The position numbers and the translations under genes are program-made. From the NCBI RefSeq assembly GCF_011250565.1, contig NZ_JAANMS010000019.1:1-64000 (forward strand): DNA of 64,000 nucleotides, in the 5' to 3' direction. Below the pieces are notes generated by a model that saw only the letters and a program-made list of their open reading frames with translations, had not been told where the DNA came from and did no database searches. This document shows, piece by piece, positions 36,327-45,135 of this stretch. How positions within the stretch are numbered: position 1 is the first letter of the stretch; every line of letters begins with the position of its first letter. This DNA comes from Nocardioides sp. IC4_145. Its GTDB lineage: Bacteria; Actinomycetota; Actinomycetes; Propionibacteriales; Nocardioidaceae.

Positions 36327-38283
36327 GAAGATCCGTTGCCTCATGGTCGCCAACCGCGGCGAGATCGCGCTGCGCGTCTTCCGGACGGCCGCCCGCCTCG
36401 GCATCCGCACGGTGGCGATCCACACCGACCTCGATGCGACCGCGCCGCACGTGCGGGCGGCCGACGACGCGGTCCGGGTGGGCAGCTACCTCGACGTCGA
36501 CGAGGTCGTCGCGGCGGCGGTGCGCGCCGGCGCGGACGCGGTGCACCCCGGCTACGGGTTCCTGTCGGAGCGGGCGGCCTTCGCCTCCGCGCTGGAGGCG
36601 GCCGGGGTCACCCTGGTCGGCCCGAGCCCAGCTGTCATGGAGCAGATGGGCCGCAAGGACCTCGCCCGGGAGATCGCGACCGCCGCCGGCGTGCCGGTGG
36701 TGCCGTCGTACGCCCTCGACGACGACCCCGAGTCGTTCGCCTACCCGGTGCTGGTCAAGGCCGCGGCCGGCGGCGGCGGCAAGGGCATGCGCGTGGTCCG
36801 CTCGGCCGCGGAGCTGCCCGAGGCCCGGGCGGCGGCGGCGCGGGAGGCGGCGAGCGCCTTCGGCGACGACACGCTGCTGGTGGAGAAGTACGTCGAGCGC
36901 GGACGTCACCTCGAGGTGCAGGTCATGGGGGACAGCCACGGCAACGTCGTGCACCTCTTCGAGCGCGACTGCTCGACCCAGCGCCGCCACCAGAAGGTCC
37001 TGGAGGAGGCGCCCGGCCCGACCGTCGACGCGGGGCTGCGGCACCGGATGACCGCAGCGGCCGTGGCGCTGGGCAAGCAGGTCGGGTACGTCGGCGCGGG
37101 CACGGTCGAGTTCCTGCTCGACGCCGACACCGGCGAGTTCTACTTCCTGGAGATGAACACCCGGCTCCAGGTGGAGCACCCGGTGACCGAGGCGATCACC
37201 GGCGGCTTCGACCTGGTCGAGGAGCAGCTGCGCGTGGCGGCGGGCGAGCAGGTCTCGCTGTCGCAGGGCGAGCTGGGGATCGTCGGGCACGCCATCGAGG
37301 CGCGGGTGTACGCCGAGGACGCGTTCGGCGGGTTCCTGCCGCAGGCCGGGCGGGCCGACCTCGTCCGGTGGCCCAGCGGCCCGGGCATCCGGGTCGACCA
37401 CGCGCTCGAGAGCGGCCAGGTCGTCTCGACCTCCTACGACCCGATGCTCGGCAAGGTCATCGCCCACGGCCCCGACCGCGAGTCCGCGCGGCTGGCGCTG
37501 CTGCGCGCGCTCGAGGACACCGCGGTCACCGGCCTGACCACCAACACCGGCTTCCTCCGCGCGCTGGTCGCGAGCGACGAGTTCCGCGACGCCACCATCG
37601 ACACCGCGTGGCTCGACCGCCACGAGCTCGCCCCGCCCAGCGCCGACGAGGCGCGGCTCCTCGCCGCCTGGGCCTCCGCGTACGCCGCGTCCCCGGCTGC
37701 CGGCGCGACCGGTGGCAGGGCGACGCACCCGTTCCAGGCCGACGGCTGGCGCCTGGCCGGGCCGCCCGCACCGGTCGTCGTCGAGCTCGACCGCCCCGTG
37801 TCCGTCGAGCACGCCCGGCTCGGCGTCCCGGGCACGGTCGACGGGGTGCCCGTGACCGCCGTGGCCGCGGACGAGCTCCGTCCCGGTCACGAGGTCGTGC
37901 TCGAGGTCGTGCTCGAGGTCGTGCTCGAGGTCGACGGCCGGCGCCGCAGCGGGGTCGTAGACCTCCGCGCCCACACCGTCGAGGTGGTGCTGGAGGGCCA
38001 GCGCCACGTCTTCACCCGCCCCGACGTCACCGCGGACGCCGGTCCCGCCGCCGGCGACGGCACCGTCGTCGCCCCGATGCCCGGCACGGTGCTCGACGTC
38101 CGCGTCGCCGAGGGGCAGGAGGTCGCGGCCGGCGAGCTGCTCGGGGCGATGGAGGCGATGAAGATGGAGTTCGCGCTCACGGCGCCGTACGACGGCGTGG
38201 TCACCGCCGTCGACGCGGTCGCGGGCAGGCAGGTGGCGCTGGGGGCACGCCTGTTCGAGGTGACGGGTACCGACCAGGCATGA
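36325..38283 (+). CDS. accA1: Biotin-dependent acyl-CoA carboxylase alpha subunit (biotin carboxylase plus BCCP)
   Basis: Carboxylates its own biotin with ATP and bicarbonate for the beta subunit at 34652. ATP-grasp biotin carboxylase comes first (MVANRGEIALRVFRTA, KAAAGGGGKGMRVV, EMNTRLQVEHPVTE), then the linker domain and a C-terminal biotinyl domain with MEAMKMEF. About 650 residues. The start is uncertain: ATG 36343 lies 25 bases from the only ribosome site, whereas CTG 36325 is 7 bases after GGAGGG and restores the usual Lys-Ile-x-x-x-Met-Val-Ala-Asn-Arg N-terminus. I therefore give the CTG start. It overlaps the lyase gene by 4 bases. Confidence 0.93.
   Translation: MKIRCLMVANRGEIALRVFRTAARLGIRTVAIHTDLDATAPHVRAADDAVRVGSYLDVDEVVAAAVRAGADAVHPGYGFLSERAAFASALEAAGVTLVGPSPAVMEQMGRKDLAREIATAAGVPVVPSYALDDDPESFAYPVLVKAAAGGGGKGMRVVRSAAELPEARAAAAREAASAFGDDTLLVEKYVERGRHLEVQVMGDSHGNVVHLFERDCSTQRRHQKVLEEAPGPTVDAGLRHRMTAAAVALGKQVGYVGAGTVEFLLDADTGEFYFLEMNTRLQVEHPVTEAITGGFDLVEEQLRVAAGEQVSLSQGELGIVGHAIEARVYAEDAFGGFLPQAGRADLVRWPSGPGIRVDHALESGQVVSTSYDPMLGKVIAHGPDRESARLALLRALEDTAVTGLTTNTGFLRALVASDEFRDATIDTAWLDRHELAPPSADEARLLAAWASAYAASPAAGATGGRATHPFQADGWRLAGPPAPVVVELDRPVSVEHARLGVPGTVDGVPVTAVAADELRPGHEVVLEVVLEVVLEVDGRRRSGVVDLRAHTVEVVLEGQRHVFTRPDVTADAGPAAGDGTVVAPMPGTVLDVRVAEGQEVAAGELLGAMEAMKMEFALTAPYDGVVTAVDAVAGRQVALGARLFEVTGTDQA
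37891..37933 (+). repeat. 12-base tandem repeat in the carboxylase alpha gene
   Basis: GAGGTCGTGCTC three times in a row plus seven bases of a fourth copy. It encodes Glu-Val-Val-Leu repeats just before the biotinyl domain. Being a multiple of three, slippage would lengthen or shorten the protein without a frameshift. Confidence 0.9.
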
Positions 38284-39239
38284 CGACCGCTCCCGCACCG
38301 GCGCTCCCGACCAGCGTCACCGTCTACGAGGTCGGCCCCCGCGACGGCCTGCAGAACGAGGCCGGCCAGGTGCCGACCGAGGTCAAGGCCGAGTTCGTCG
38401 AGCGGCTGCTGGCCGCCGGCCTCCCGGTGGTGGAGGCGACGAGCTTCGTCCACCCGACGTGGGTGCCGCAGCTCGCCGACGCCGCCGAGCTGCTGGCGCT
38501 CCTGGAGGAGCGGATCGGCGACCGGGCGCGCGACCTGCCGGTGCTCGTCCCCAACGACCGCGGCCTCGACCGCGCGCTGGAGCTCGGCTGCCGGCACGTC
38601 GCGGTCTTCGGCTCCGCGACCGAGACCTTCGCCCAGCGCAACCTCAACCGCTCCTACGACGAGCAGTTCGCGATGTTCGAGCCGACCGTCCGGCGCGCGC
38701 GTGACGCCGGGATGCAGGTCCGCGCCTACCTCTCGATGTGCTTCGGCGACCCGTGGGAGGGCGCCGTCCCGGTCGAGCAGGTGGTGGCCGCCGGGCGCCG
38801 GCTGCTCGACCTCGGCGCGAACGCGCTCAGCCTCGGCGACACGATCGGCGTCGGGACGGCCGGCCAGGTGGGCGAGCTGGTCGCTGCCTTCGGCGAGGCC
38901 GGGATCGAGGCGGAACGGCTCGCGATGCACTTCCACGACACCTACGGCCAGGCGCTGGCCAACACCTACGCCGCGCTGCAGGCGGGGATCACGACGTTCG
39001 ACGCCAGCGCCGGCGGGCTGGGCGGCTGCCCGTACGCGAGGAGCGCCACCGGCAACCTCGCGACCGAGAACCTGCTGTGGATGCTGCGCGGGCTGGGCAT
39101 CTCGACGGGCACCGGCATGGGCACCGGTGCAGGCATCGACCTGGACGCCGTCGTCGCCACGAGCGCCTGGATGGCGCGGCAGCTCGGACGGCCCAGCCCG
39201 TCGGCGGTCGTCCGCGCCCTGGCAGGATCCGGGTCGTGA
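38280..39239 (+). CDS. Hydroxymethylglutaryl-CoA lyase
   Basis: Cleaves HMG-CoA to acetoacetate and acetyl-CoA, the last step of leucine degradation, which fits the two carboxylase subunits upstream. 319 residues, TIM-barrel family: YEVGPRDGLQNE (metal-binding Asp, catalytic Arg), VEATSFVHPTWVPQ, metal-binding HFHDTYGQALAN, and the signature GLGGCPYARSATGNLATE with catalytic Cys. The methylglutaconyl-CoA hydratase and isovaleryl-CoA dehydrogenase expected in the pathway are not in the window. ATGA overlap upstream, GTGA overlap downstream. Confidence 0.95.
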   Translation: MTTAPAPALPTSVTVYEVGPRDGLQNEAGQVPTEVKAEFVERLLAAGLPVVEATSFVHPTWVPQLADAAELLALLEERIGDRARDLPVLVPNDRGLDRALELGCRHVAVFGSATETFAQRNLNRSYDEQFAMFEPTVRRARDAGMQVRAYLSMCFGDPWEGAVPVEQVVAAGRRLLDLGANALSLGDTIGVGTAGQVGELVAAFGEAGIEAERLAMHFHDTYGQALANTYAALQAGITTFDASAGGLGGCPYARSATGNLATENLLWMLRGLGISTGTGMGTGAGIDLDAVVATSAWMARQLGRPSPSAVVRALAGSGS

Positions 39240-40336
39240 CCACCCGCCGCGTCTTCCTCCACGTCGGGGCGCCCAAGACGGGCACGACGTACGTCCAGGA
39301 CCGGCTGACCCGCAACGCGCGGTCGCTCGCGCGGCACGGCGTGCACGTGCCGACCGGGTCGCCGCTGGTGACCCCGGCGCTCTTCCACTTCCGCGCGGCG
39401 CTGGACCTGCTCGGCCAGGACTGGGGCGGCGCTCCCGGTCACGCGGAGGGCGCCTGGGACGCGCTCGTGCGCAAGGTCCGGAAGCTGTCGGGGACGGTCG
39501 TGGTCAGCCACGAGATCCTCGCCCCGGCGACGCCCGCCCAGATCGCCCGCGCCAAGCGCGACCTCGGTGGCGAGGGCGTCGAGCTGCACGTCGTCTACAG
39601 CGCCCGCGACCTCGCGCGGCAGGTGCCGGCGGCGTGGCAGGAGAGCATCAAGCAGGGCCGCAAGTGGAGCTACCGGCGCTACCTCGCCCGCACCCGCGAG
39701 GGCCGGCCGTGGTTCTCCCGCGCCTTCGACCTGCCGACCGTGCTCGACCGCTGGGGCGCGGACCTGCCGCCGGAGCGGGTCCACCTGGTCACCGTGCCGC
39801 CGCGCCGCGTCGTCGCCCAGCGCAGCGACGAGCTGTGGCTGCGCTTCTGCAGCGCGCTCGCCATCGACCCCGCCTGGGCGCCGCGCGAGAGCGACCGCGC
39901 CAACCAGTCGCTCGGCATCGCCGAGACCCAGGTCGTGCGCCGGCTCAACCGCCGGATGGACCGCGCCACCCGGCGCGAGGCGTCCTACGACGAGCTGATC
40001 CGCGAGATGCTCGCCCAGGAGGCGCTCGTCGGGCGACGGTCGACACCGGTGCTGCTGCCGCCGGACATGTACCCCTGGGCCGAGGAGCAGGCCGAGCGCT
40101 GGATCTCCTGGGCGCGCGGGTCGGGCGTCCACGTCGTCGGCGACCTCGAGGAGCTCCGCCCGGGCCCCGCGCCCGAGGAGTGGCGCGACCCGGACCGGGT
40201 GCCGCCCAAGCAGCAGGTCAACGTCGCGCTCGACGCGCTGGCGGCGATGACCCGCGAGGCCGCGCGCCGTGACGACCCCGAGCAGGCACTCTGGCGCCGC
40301 GCGCGCACGCACCTCGAGCGGCTGCGCAAGCCGTGA
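39236..40336 (+). CDS. Sulfotransferase-like protein 1
   Basis: 366 residues. The N-terminal FLHVGAPKTGTTYVQ is the 5' phosphosulfate-binding P-loop of PAPS-dependent sulfotransferases, and YSARDLARQVPAAWQES fits the 3' phosphate-binding segment (Arg and Ser contacts). The second half has VLDRWGADLPPERVHLV and HVVGDLEELRP, shared with the next two genes. GTG overlaps the HMG-CoA lyase stop, so it is in the leucine operon. The acceptor molecule is unknown; actinobacterial enzymes of this type sulfate lipids or glycans. Confidence 0.85.
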   Translation: MTTRRVFLHVGAPKTGTTYVQDRLTRNARSLARHGVHVPTGSPLVTPALFHFRAALDLLGQDWGGAPGHAEGAWDALVRKVRKLSGTVVVSHEILAPATPAQIARAKRDLGGEGVELHVVYSARDLARQVPAAWQESIKQGRKWSYRRYLARTREGRPWFSRAFDLPTVLDRWGADLPPERVHLVTVPPRRVVAQRSDELWLRFCSALAIDPAWAPRESDRANQSLGIAETQVVRRLNRRMDRATRREASYDELIREMLAQEALVGRRSTPVLLPPDMYPWAEEQAERWISWARGSGVHVVGDLEELRPGPAPEEWRDPDRVPPKQQVNVALDALAAMTREAARRDDPEQALWRRARTHLERLRKP

Positions 40337-41502
40337 CCTCGGCCGGGACCTCGGCCGTGGGCCCGGCCGGGACGCCGGGCGAGCGGCGGGCCTGGGGCTG
40401 GGTCGCGTCGCTCCGTGAGGGCGGCACCACACCCTGGGCCGCCTGGACCGGCGAGGCCGAGGCCCGCGGCCGGGTCCTGCCCGGAGCCCAGCAGCTCGAG
40501 CTGCTGCGGCGTCTCAACGAGGCGGGGCGCCCCACGCCTGCGCTGGTACGCCGCGTGCTCGAGGCGAGCGCGCCCGGCCGGGGCCGCCCCGACCTGGAGC
40601 TCGTGGGGGCCGTCGACCCCGGTCCGTTCGGCCCGCGACCGGTCGACCCGGCCGACCTGCCCGACGACGAGCTGGTCCGCGTGGCCACCTCGGTCCTCGC
40701 CGAGGACCTCGCCGCCACCGCGCTGCCGGATCCGCCGAGGTCCGGCCGGCCGCCGTGGCGCCGTCGCTTCCGCCTGGTGGGCGACCCCTGGCTCGCCGAC
40801 GCCGCCCGGCACGCGCTCGGGGAGCGAGGGCGCCACCCGGGTGGGCGCGGCGCCACCGTGCTCGTCCTCGGCGACGACCTCGCCACGATGCTCACCGACG
40901 CCTGGTGCTCCCGCGTGCTCGGCGAGGGCGCGCCGCCCTGGCGCGACTGGCTCGACGACTCCGTCTCCCGCGACCGGGTGCCGCCCCGGGTCGACGTGCT
41001 CCGGGCGCTGCGCACCTGGTCCGACCGGGTCGGCCGCGACCGGGTCCGGCTCGTGCTCGACCCCGCCGCGCTGCCCCGCCTGACTGGCACCCGGAGGCCG
41101 CTGCCCCCGGTCCCGGCCCTCTCCGCCGATGGTGCCGAGCTGGCGCGACGGACCGCCCCGGTGCTCGGCCTGCTCGCGCTGCCCGAGCGGCGCGCGCGGC
41201 TGCTCCGCGAGGCGCTCCTGCCCCGGCTGCTCGCCGCAGGCGGCCCGCCCCTCGGCGTACCCCTGGCGCTCGGGGGGTGGGTCCACGACCGCGCGGAGCG
41301 GGTCCGCCGGGAGGTGCTCGCCGCTGGCTACCCTGTCGTCGGCGATGTCGACCGGCTGCTGCCGCGGGTCCGCGAGGGCGCCCGGGAGCCCTCGGACGCC
41401 GGCGTGCTCGACCTCGCCGCCCGCCTGCTGCTCGCCGGCCGCGACGCGGGCCACGACGCGGGCTCCGACTTCAGCCCCACCCGGACGGAGGACCACCGAT
41501 GA
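40333..41502 (+). CDS. Divergent sulfotransferase paralog lacking the PAPS P-loop
   Basis: 389 residues, not assignable on its own, but reading it against its neighbours shows shared blocks in the same order: LRTWSDRVGRDRVRLVLDPA (about 226-245) against LDRWGHDLPPERVHLVTVPP of the next gene, and RREVLAAGYPVVGDVDRLLP (about 326-345) against SEEVARRGYDVVGDLADLAG. No PKTGTT-like loop is found in its first 100 residues, so it is probably not catalytic in the normal way and may be a regulatory partner. Overlaps both neighbours by 4 bases (GTGA and ATGA). Confidence 0.65.
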   Translation: MTSAGTSAVGPAGTPGERRAWGWVASLREGGTTPWAAWTGEAEARGRVLPGAQQLELLRRLNEAGRPTPALVRRVLEASAPGRGRPDLELVGAVDPGPFGPRPVDPADLPDDELVRVATSVLAEDLAATALPDPPRSGRPPWRRRFRLVGDPWLADAARHALGERGRHPGGRGATVLVLGDDLATMLTDAWCSRVLGEGAPPWRDWLDDSVSRDRVPPRVDVLRALRTWSDRVGRDRVRLVLDPAALPRLTGTRRPLPPVPALSADGAELARRTAPVLGLLALPERRARLLREALLPRLLAAGGPPLGVPLALGGWVHDRAERVRREVLAAGYPVVGDVDRLLPRVREGAREPSDAGVLDLAARLLLAGRDAGHDAGSDFSPTRTEDHR

Positions 41503-42713
41503 GCGCGAAGGTGCTCCTCCACGTCGGCACGCCGAAGACCGGCACGTCGTACCTCCAGGACGTGCTCTTCCGCAACCAGCGGCTGCTCGCCGAGCACGGC
41601 ATCCTCTACCCGGCCGGCCGGTTCGACGCCCACTTCCTCGCCGCCCTCGACCTGATGCGGCTGCCGTGGGGCGGGCTGGAGACCGAGGCCGTCGGCGCCT
41701 GGGACCGGCTCGCCGAGCGGGTCCGCGGGCACCGCGGGACGGCGATCGTGAGCCACGAGATCCTGGCCACGGCGTCCCGCTCGCAGGTCGGCCGCGCGCT
41801 GGAGTCGCTCGGCCACGGGTCCGGCACCGAGGTGCACCTCGTGCTGTCCGTGCGCGACCTGGTCCGGCAGATCCCGGCGGAGTGGCAGGAGAACGTCAAG
41901 CACCGCAGCACGCTCAGCTACGCGGCGTTCCTCGAGCAGGTCCGCGACCCCGCGCGCGAGAGCCGGATCGCCACGTGGTTCTGGGGCGTCCAGGAGATCC
42001 CCGACATCCTCGACCGCTGGGGGCACGACCTGCCGCCCGAGCGGGTGCACCTGGTGACCGTGCCGCCGCCGGGCGGGGCGCCGGAGCTGCTGTGGCAGCG
42101 GTTCAGCCGCGTCTTCGGCCTCGGCGACATCGACCTCGACCTCCACGCGGAGCGGGCCAACCCCTCCCTCGGCGTGCCAGAGACGGCCCTGCTGCGGCGG
42201 GTCAACCGCGCCGCCAACAAGGTCGTCGAGCCCGCGCACTACCGCCCGCTGGTCCGCGAGCTGCTCGCCCACCAGACGCTCTCGCGGCGCACGCGGTCAC
42301 CGCGGCTCGCGCTGCCGCCGGAGGTCCACCCGTGGGCCCAGCAGCTGGCGGCCGCCTGGTCCGAGGAGGTCGCCCGGCGGGGGTACGACGTCGTCGGCGA
42401 CCTCGCCGACCTGGCCGGGGCGCCGCCGCTCTCGCGCTGGTCCGACCCGGACCGGCCGGCCGAGAAGCAGGTCGCCGGTGCCGCGGTCGACGCGATCAGG
42501 GCGCTGCTGGTGGAGAACGTCCGGCTGCGCGAGGAGGAGCAACGTCTGCACGGAGAGCTGGCCGAGGCGCGACGAGCGCTCGAGCGGTCCTACCTGCGGC
42601 CGTCGTACCGGCTGCGGGAGAAGGCCGTGCGCCGGCTCCAGGGCGGCCGGGCCGGGCGCGGCGCGCTCGCGGTCTACCGCCGGTTGCGGGGCAGGAGCTC
42701 GCGGTCGGCGTAG
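41499..42713 (+). CDS. Sulfotransferase-like protein 2
   Basis: 404 residues. LLHVGTPKTGTSYLQ is the PAPS P-loop, LSVRDLVRQIPAEWQE the 3' phosphate segment. It is a clear paralog of 39236-40336 along its full length (ILDRWGHDLPPERVHLVTVP, VHPWAQQLAAAW, DVVGDLADL). It has an extra C-terminal coiled coil (VENVRLREEEQRLHGELAEARRALE) and basic tail, a layout often seen in glycan-modifying enzymes. Its 3' end overlaps the convergent EcsC gene by 40 bases. Confidence 0.85.
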   Translation: MSAKVLLHVGTPKTGTSYLQDVLFRNQRLLAEHGILYPAGRFDAHFLAALDLMRLPWGGLETEAVGAWDRLAERVRGHRGTAIVSHEILATASRSQVGRALESLGHGSGTEVHLVLSVRDLVRQIPAEWQENVKHRSTLSYAAFLEQVRDPARESRIATWFWGVQEIPDILDRWGHDLPPERVHLVTVPPPGGAPELLWQRFSRVFGLGDIDLDLHAERANPSLGVPETALLRRVNRAANKVVEPAHYRPLVRELLAHQTLSRRTRSPRLALPPEVHPWAQQLAAAWSEEVARRGYDVVGDLADLAGAPPLSRWSDPDRPAEKQVAGAAVDAIRALLVENVRLREEEQRLHGELAEARRALERSYLRPSYRLREKAVRRLQGGRAGRGALAVYRRLRGRSSRSA

Positions 42714-43378
42714 CGGCCCACCCGCCACGTCGCGTAGCCGTCGGCGCCCATGCCGACCAGCCCGCCGACCACCGGCACCCGCCGGCCCACGGTCGTCGCG
42801 ATCCGCTTGCCCGCGACCTTGGTGATCAGCTCGGTGGCGACCTCCGCCGACACGATCGCGTCGAGGTCGGGGTCGTGCGCCGGTGCGGTGGCCAGCGCCA
42901 TCGGGGGAGCGGGCAGCTTGCGCTGCTTGACCAGCTCGTCGACCTTGTCCTCGCCGAGCAGCGTCACGAGCACGGCGTTGCGCACCCGCGGGTCGTCGAG
43001 GTCGTAGCCACGCAGGTGCGCGATGCCCGCGATCATCCGGCACTGGATGAGCGCCTGGCCGGTGATGTTGGCCGGGATCGTCAGCGCCGCGGTGACCATG
43101 CCGCCGACGTTGGTGGTGAAGCCGCTCGCGCCGGAGTAGCGCACGTGGTTCTCGATCACCTCGTGCACGGCCTTCGCGACGTCGCCCTTCTGCTCGGCGA
43201 GCTGCTTGTCCGCGGCCGCGGCGGCCGGCGGCAGCGGGCCCACGCCCTGGATCGCGCGGTGCAGCGCCTCGCGGACGAACGACGTCGTCAGCCCCGGCGC
43301 GAGCTGCGCGATCCTCGGGGCGAGCTGACGCCCCAGGTGGCCGGTGACGGTGCCAGCGATGCCGCGCTTGCCGCTCAT
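42674..43378 (-). CDS. EcsC-family protein
   Basis: 234 residues with the EcsC domain: ALTIPANITGQALIQCRMIAGIAHLRGYDLDDPRVRNAVLVTLLG and GRRVPVVGGLVGMGADGYATW. It has amphipathic helices and no signal peptide; the biochemical role of the family is unknown. TACGAT lies 6 bases before ATG 43378. It converges on and overlaps the end of the sulfotransferase gene. Confidence 0.87.
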   Translation of the reverse strand: MSGKRGIAGTVTGHLGRQLAPRIAQLAPGLTTSFVREALHRAIQGVGPLPPAAAAADKQLAEQKGDVAKAVHEVIENHVRYSGASGFTTNVGGMVTAALTIPANITGQALIQCRMIAGIAHLRGYDLDDPRVRNAVLVTLLGEDKVDELVKQRKLPAPPMALATAPAHDPDLDAIVSAEVATELITKVAGKRIATTVGRRVPVVGGLVGMGADGYATWRVGRYADRELLPRNRR

Positions 43379-43414
43379 GGCCCCATCGTAGGGAGCGGTC
43401 GCTAACGTCGGTCC

Positions 43415-44143
43415 GTGCCCGACCCCCAGCCGGACGAGCCGCCGGAGCCCGTGGAGCCGCCGCCGTCGGCGTGGGCCTTCGGTGACCCCACGGCGTACGA
43501 CGCCTTCGACGACCTGGTCGCGATCGGCGCCGACCTCGAGCCGGGCACGCTGCTGGCCGCCTACCGCCACGGGCTCTTCCCCATGCCGTCGGGCACGCCC
43601 GGCGACCCGATGTACTGGTTCAGCCCGGTCCGGCGCGGCGTGCTGCCGCTCGACGGGCTGGTGGTCTCGCGGTCGCTGCGGCGCTCGTGCCGGGACTACG
43701 AGGTCCGGGTCGACACCGCGTTCGCCGACGTGCTCGCCGCCTGCGGCGACCCGAGCCGGCCGCAGGGCTGGATCGACGACGACGTCCGCGCGGCGTACCT
43801 CCGCCTGCACGAGCTGGGCTGGGCGCACTCGGTCGAGACCTGGCGCGACGGGGAGCTGGTGGGCGGGCTGTACGGCGTGTCGATCGGCGGGCTGTTCGCG
43901 GGGGAGTCGATGTTCCACCGGGCGCGCGACGCCTCGAAGGCGGCGCTCGTCGGACTGGTCGAGCGGCTCCGCGACGAGCACGCCGCCGACCGGCTGCTCG
44001 ACGTGCAGTGGTCGACGCCGCACCTGGCCTCGCTCGGCGTGGTGGAGGTGCCGCGGGGGACGTACCTCGCCCGGCTGCGGCGGGCGCTCCCGCTGCCCCG
44101 CCCCGCCCGGCTGGTCCGGACCCCGGCGGAGGTGCGGGAGTGA
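43415..44143 (+). CDS. aat: Leucyl/phenylalanyl-tRNA-protein transferase
   Basis: Adds Leu or Phe from aminoacyl-tRNA to proteins with N-terminal Lys/Arg, marking them for ClpS-dependent proteolysis. 242 residues. Family blocks are DDLVAIGADLEPGTLLAAYRHGLFPM, YWFSPVRRGVLPLD, GWIDDDVRAAYLRLHELGWAHSVE, and SIGGLFAGESMFHRARDASKAAL. TAACGT lies 6 bases before GTG 43415. Confidence 0.96.
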   Translation: MPDPQPDEPPEPVEPPPSAWAFGDPTAYDAFDDLVAIGADLEPGTLLAAYRHGLFPMPSGTPGDPMYWFSPVRRGVLPLDGLVVSRSLRRSCRDYEVRVDTAFADVLAACGDPSRPQGWIDDDVRAAYLRLHELGWAHSVETWRDGELVGGLYGVSIGGLFAGESMFHRARDASKAALVGLVERLRDEHAADRLLDVQWSTPHLASLGVVEVPRGTYLARLRRALPLPRPARLVRTPAEVRE

Positions 44144-44228
44144 ACCGTGCCAGTCTGGGCAGGGTGAGCCGGCGTGGACGGCCGCCCCGGACCGCCGCCG
44201 CACCCGTTCCCGAACCGTGAGGACCCCG

Positions 44229-44759
44229 ATGACCCAGCCGCTGACCCGCACGCGCACCCTGCGCCGCGCCGTCGCCACCACGTCGCTCCTGCTGATCGCC
44301 CCGTTCGCCGCCGCGTGCGGTGGTGGGGACGACGACGAGGCCAGCGCGGCGCCGCAGGACGCCTCGTCGGAGGACTTCTGCGATGCCTACACGAGCATCT
44401 TCGACTCGCTGCTCGCCGCGCCCTCCGACTCCAGCCAGGACCAGCAGGAGGAGGCGGCCGTCGACGCGCTCAAGGACTGGAGCGAGCGGATGCGCGAGGT
44501 CGGCACCCCCGAGGACCTGCCCGAGGACGCCCGCAAGGGCTTCGAGCTCGTCCTCGACGAGGCCTCCGACATCGACGACGTCAGCGACCTGCAGGACCTC
44601 GAGGACTCCCAGGACTACTCCGAGGCCGAGCAGGAGCAGGCCCAGGCGCTGAACACCTGGATCACCGAGAACTGCGCCGGCTCCATGCCCGGCCTGCCCT
44701 CGGGCGACCCGAGCGCGGAGCTGCCCTCGGAGCCGAGCAGCACCGAGACGACCGAGTAG
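44229..44759 (+). CDS. Small acidic lipoprotein
   Basis: 176 residues. A signal peptide (VATTSLLLIAPFAAAC) ends in a lipobox-like Cys, so it is probably lipid-anchored. The mature part is very acidic with two more cysteines (EDFCDAY and ENCAGS), likely a disulfide around a helical core (EEAAVDALKDWSERM, AEQEQAQALNTWITE). The tail is Pro/Ser/Glu-rich. A GTGAGGA ribosome site precedes ATG 44229. Common type of orphan actinobacterial lipoprotein, no known function. Confidence 0.8.
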   Translation: MTQPLTRTRTLRRAVATTSLLLIAPFAAACGGGDDDEASAAPQDASSEDFCDAYTSIFDSLLAAPSDSSQDQQEEAAVDALKDWSERMREVGTPEDLPEDARKGFELVLDEASDIDDVSDLQDLEDSQDYSEAEQEQAQALNTWITENCAGSMPGLPSGDPSAELPSEPSSTETTE

Positions 44760-44774
44760 GGCTCGCCCGGGGCC

Positions 44775-45110
44775 TCAGACGACCTGGGGCGGCTGGCCGG
44801 TCTCGCTGACCATCGGCCGGCCGGCCGCCTGCCAGTCGAGCATCCCGCCGTCGAGGTTGACGACGTCGAAGCCCTGCTGCGCCAGGTAGCCGACCGCCTG
44901 CGCCGAGCGCCCGCCGACCTTGCACACCACCAGCGTCTGCCCGGTCGGCAGGTCGGCCAGCCGCTGCGGCAGGTCCATCAGCGGCACGTGCACCGCGCCC
45001 TCGATGTGGCCGTGCTGCCACTCGACCGGCTCGCGGACGTCGAGCACCGCCAGCCCCTCCGGGAGCGGGTCCGGCACGCCGTCGATGGTCACCGTCGGGA
45101 TTCCGTTCAT
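44775..45110 (-). CDS. Single-domain rhodanese
   Basis: 111 residues with LDVREPVEWQHGHIEGAVHVPL and the active-site loop VVCKVGGRSAQAV, whose Cys carries persulfide. GlpE-like sulfurtransferase size. ATG 45110 (MNGIPTV) is chosen because an upstream in-frame extension would translate the three-hairpin element that ends 25 bases before the start. CACACT lies 6 bases before the ATG as a possible -10 box. Confidence 0.92.
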   Translation of the reverse strand: MNGIPTVTIDGVPDPLPEGLAVLDVREPVEWQHGHIEGAVHVPLMDLPQRLADLPTGQTLVVCKVGGRSAQAVGYLAQQGFDVVNLDGGMLDWQAAGRPMVSETGQPPQVV

Positions 45111-45135
45111 GGGTCCAGTGTGGCTCGCGTCAGGC

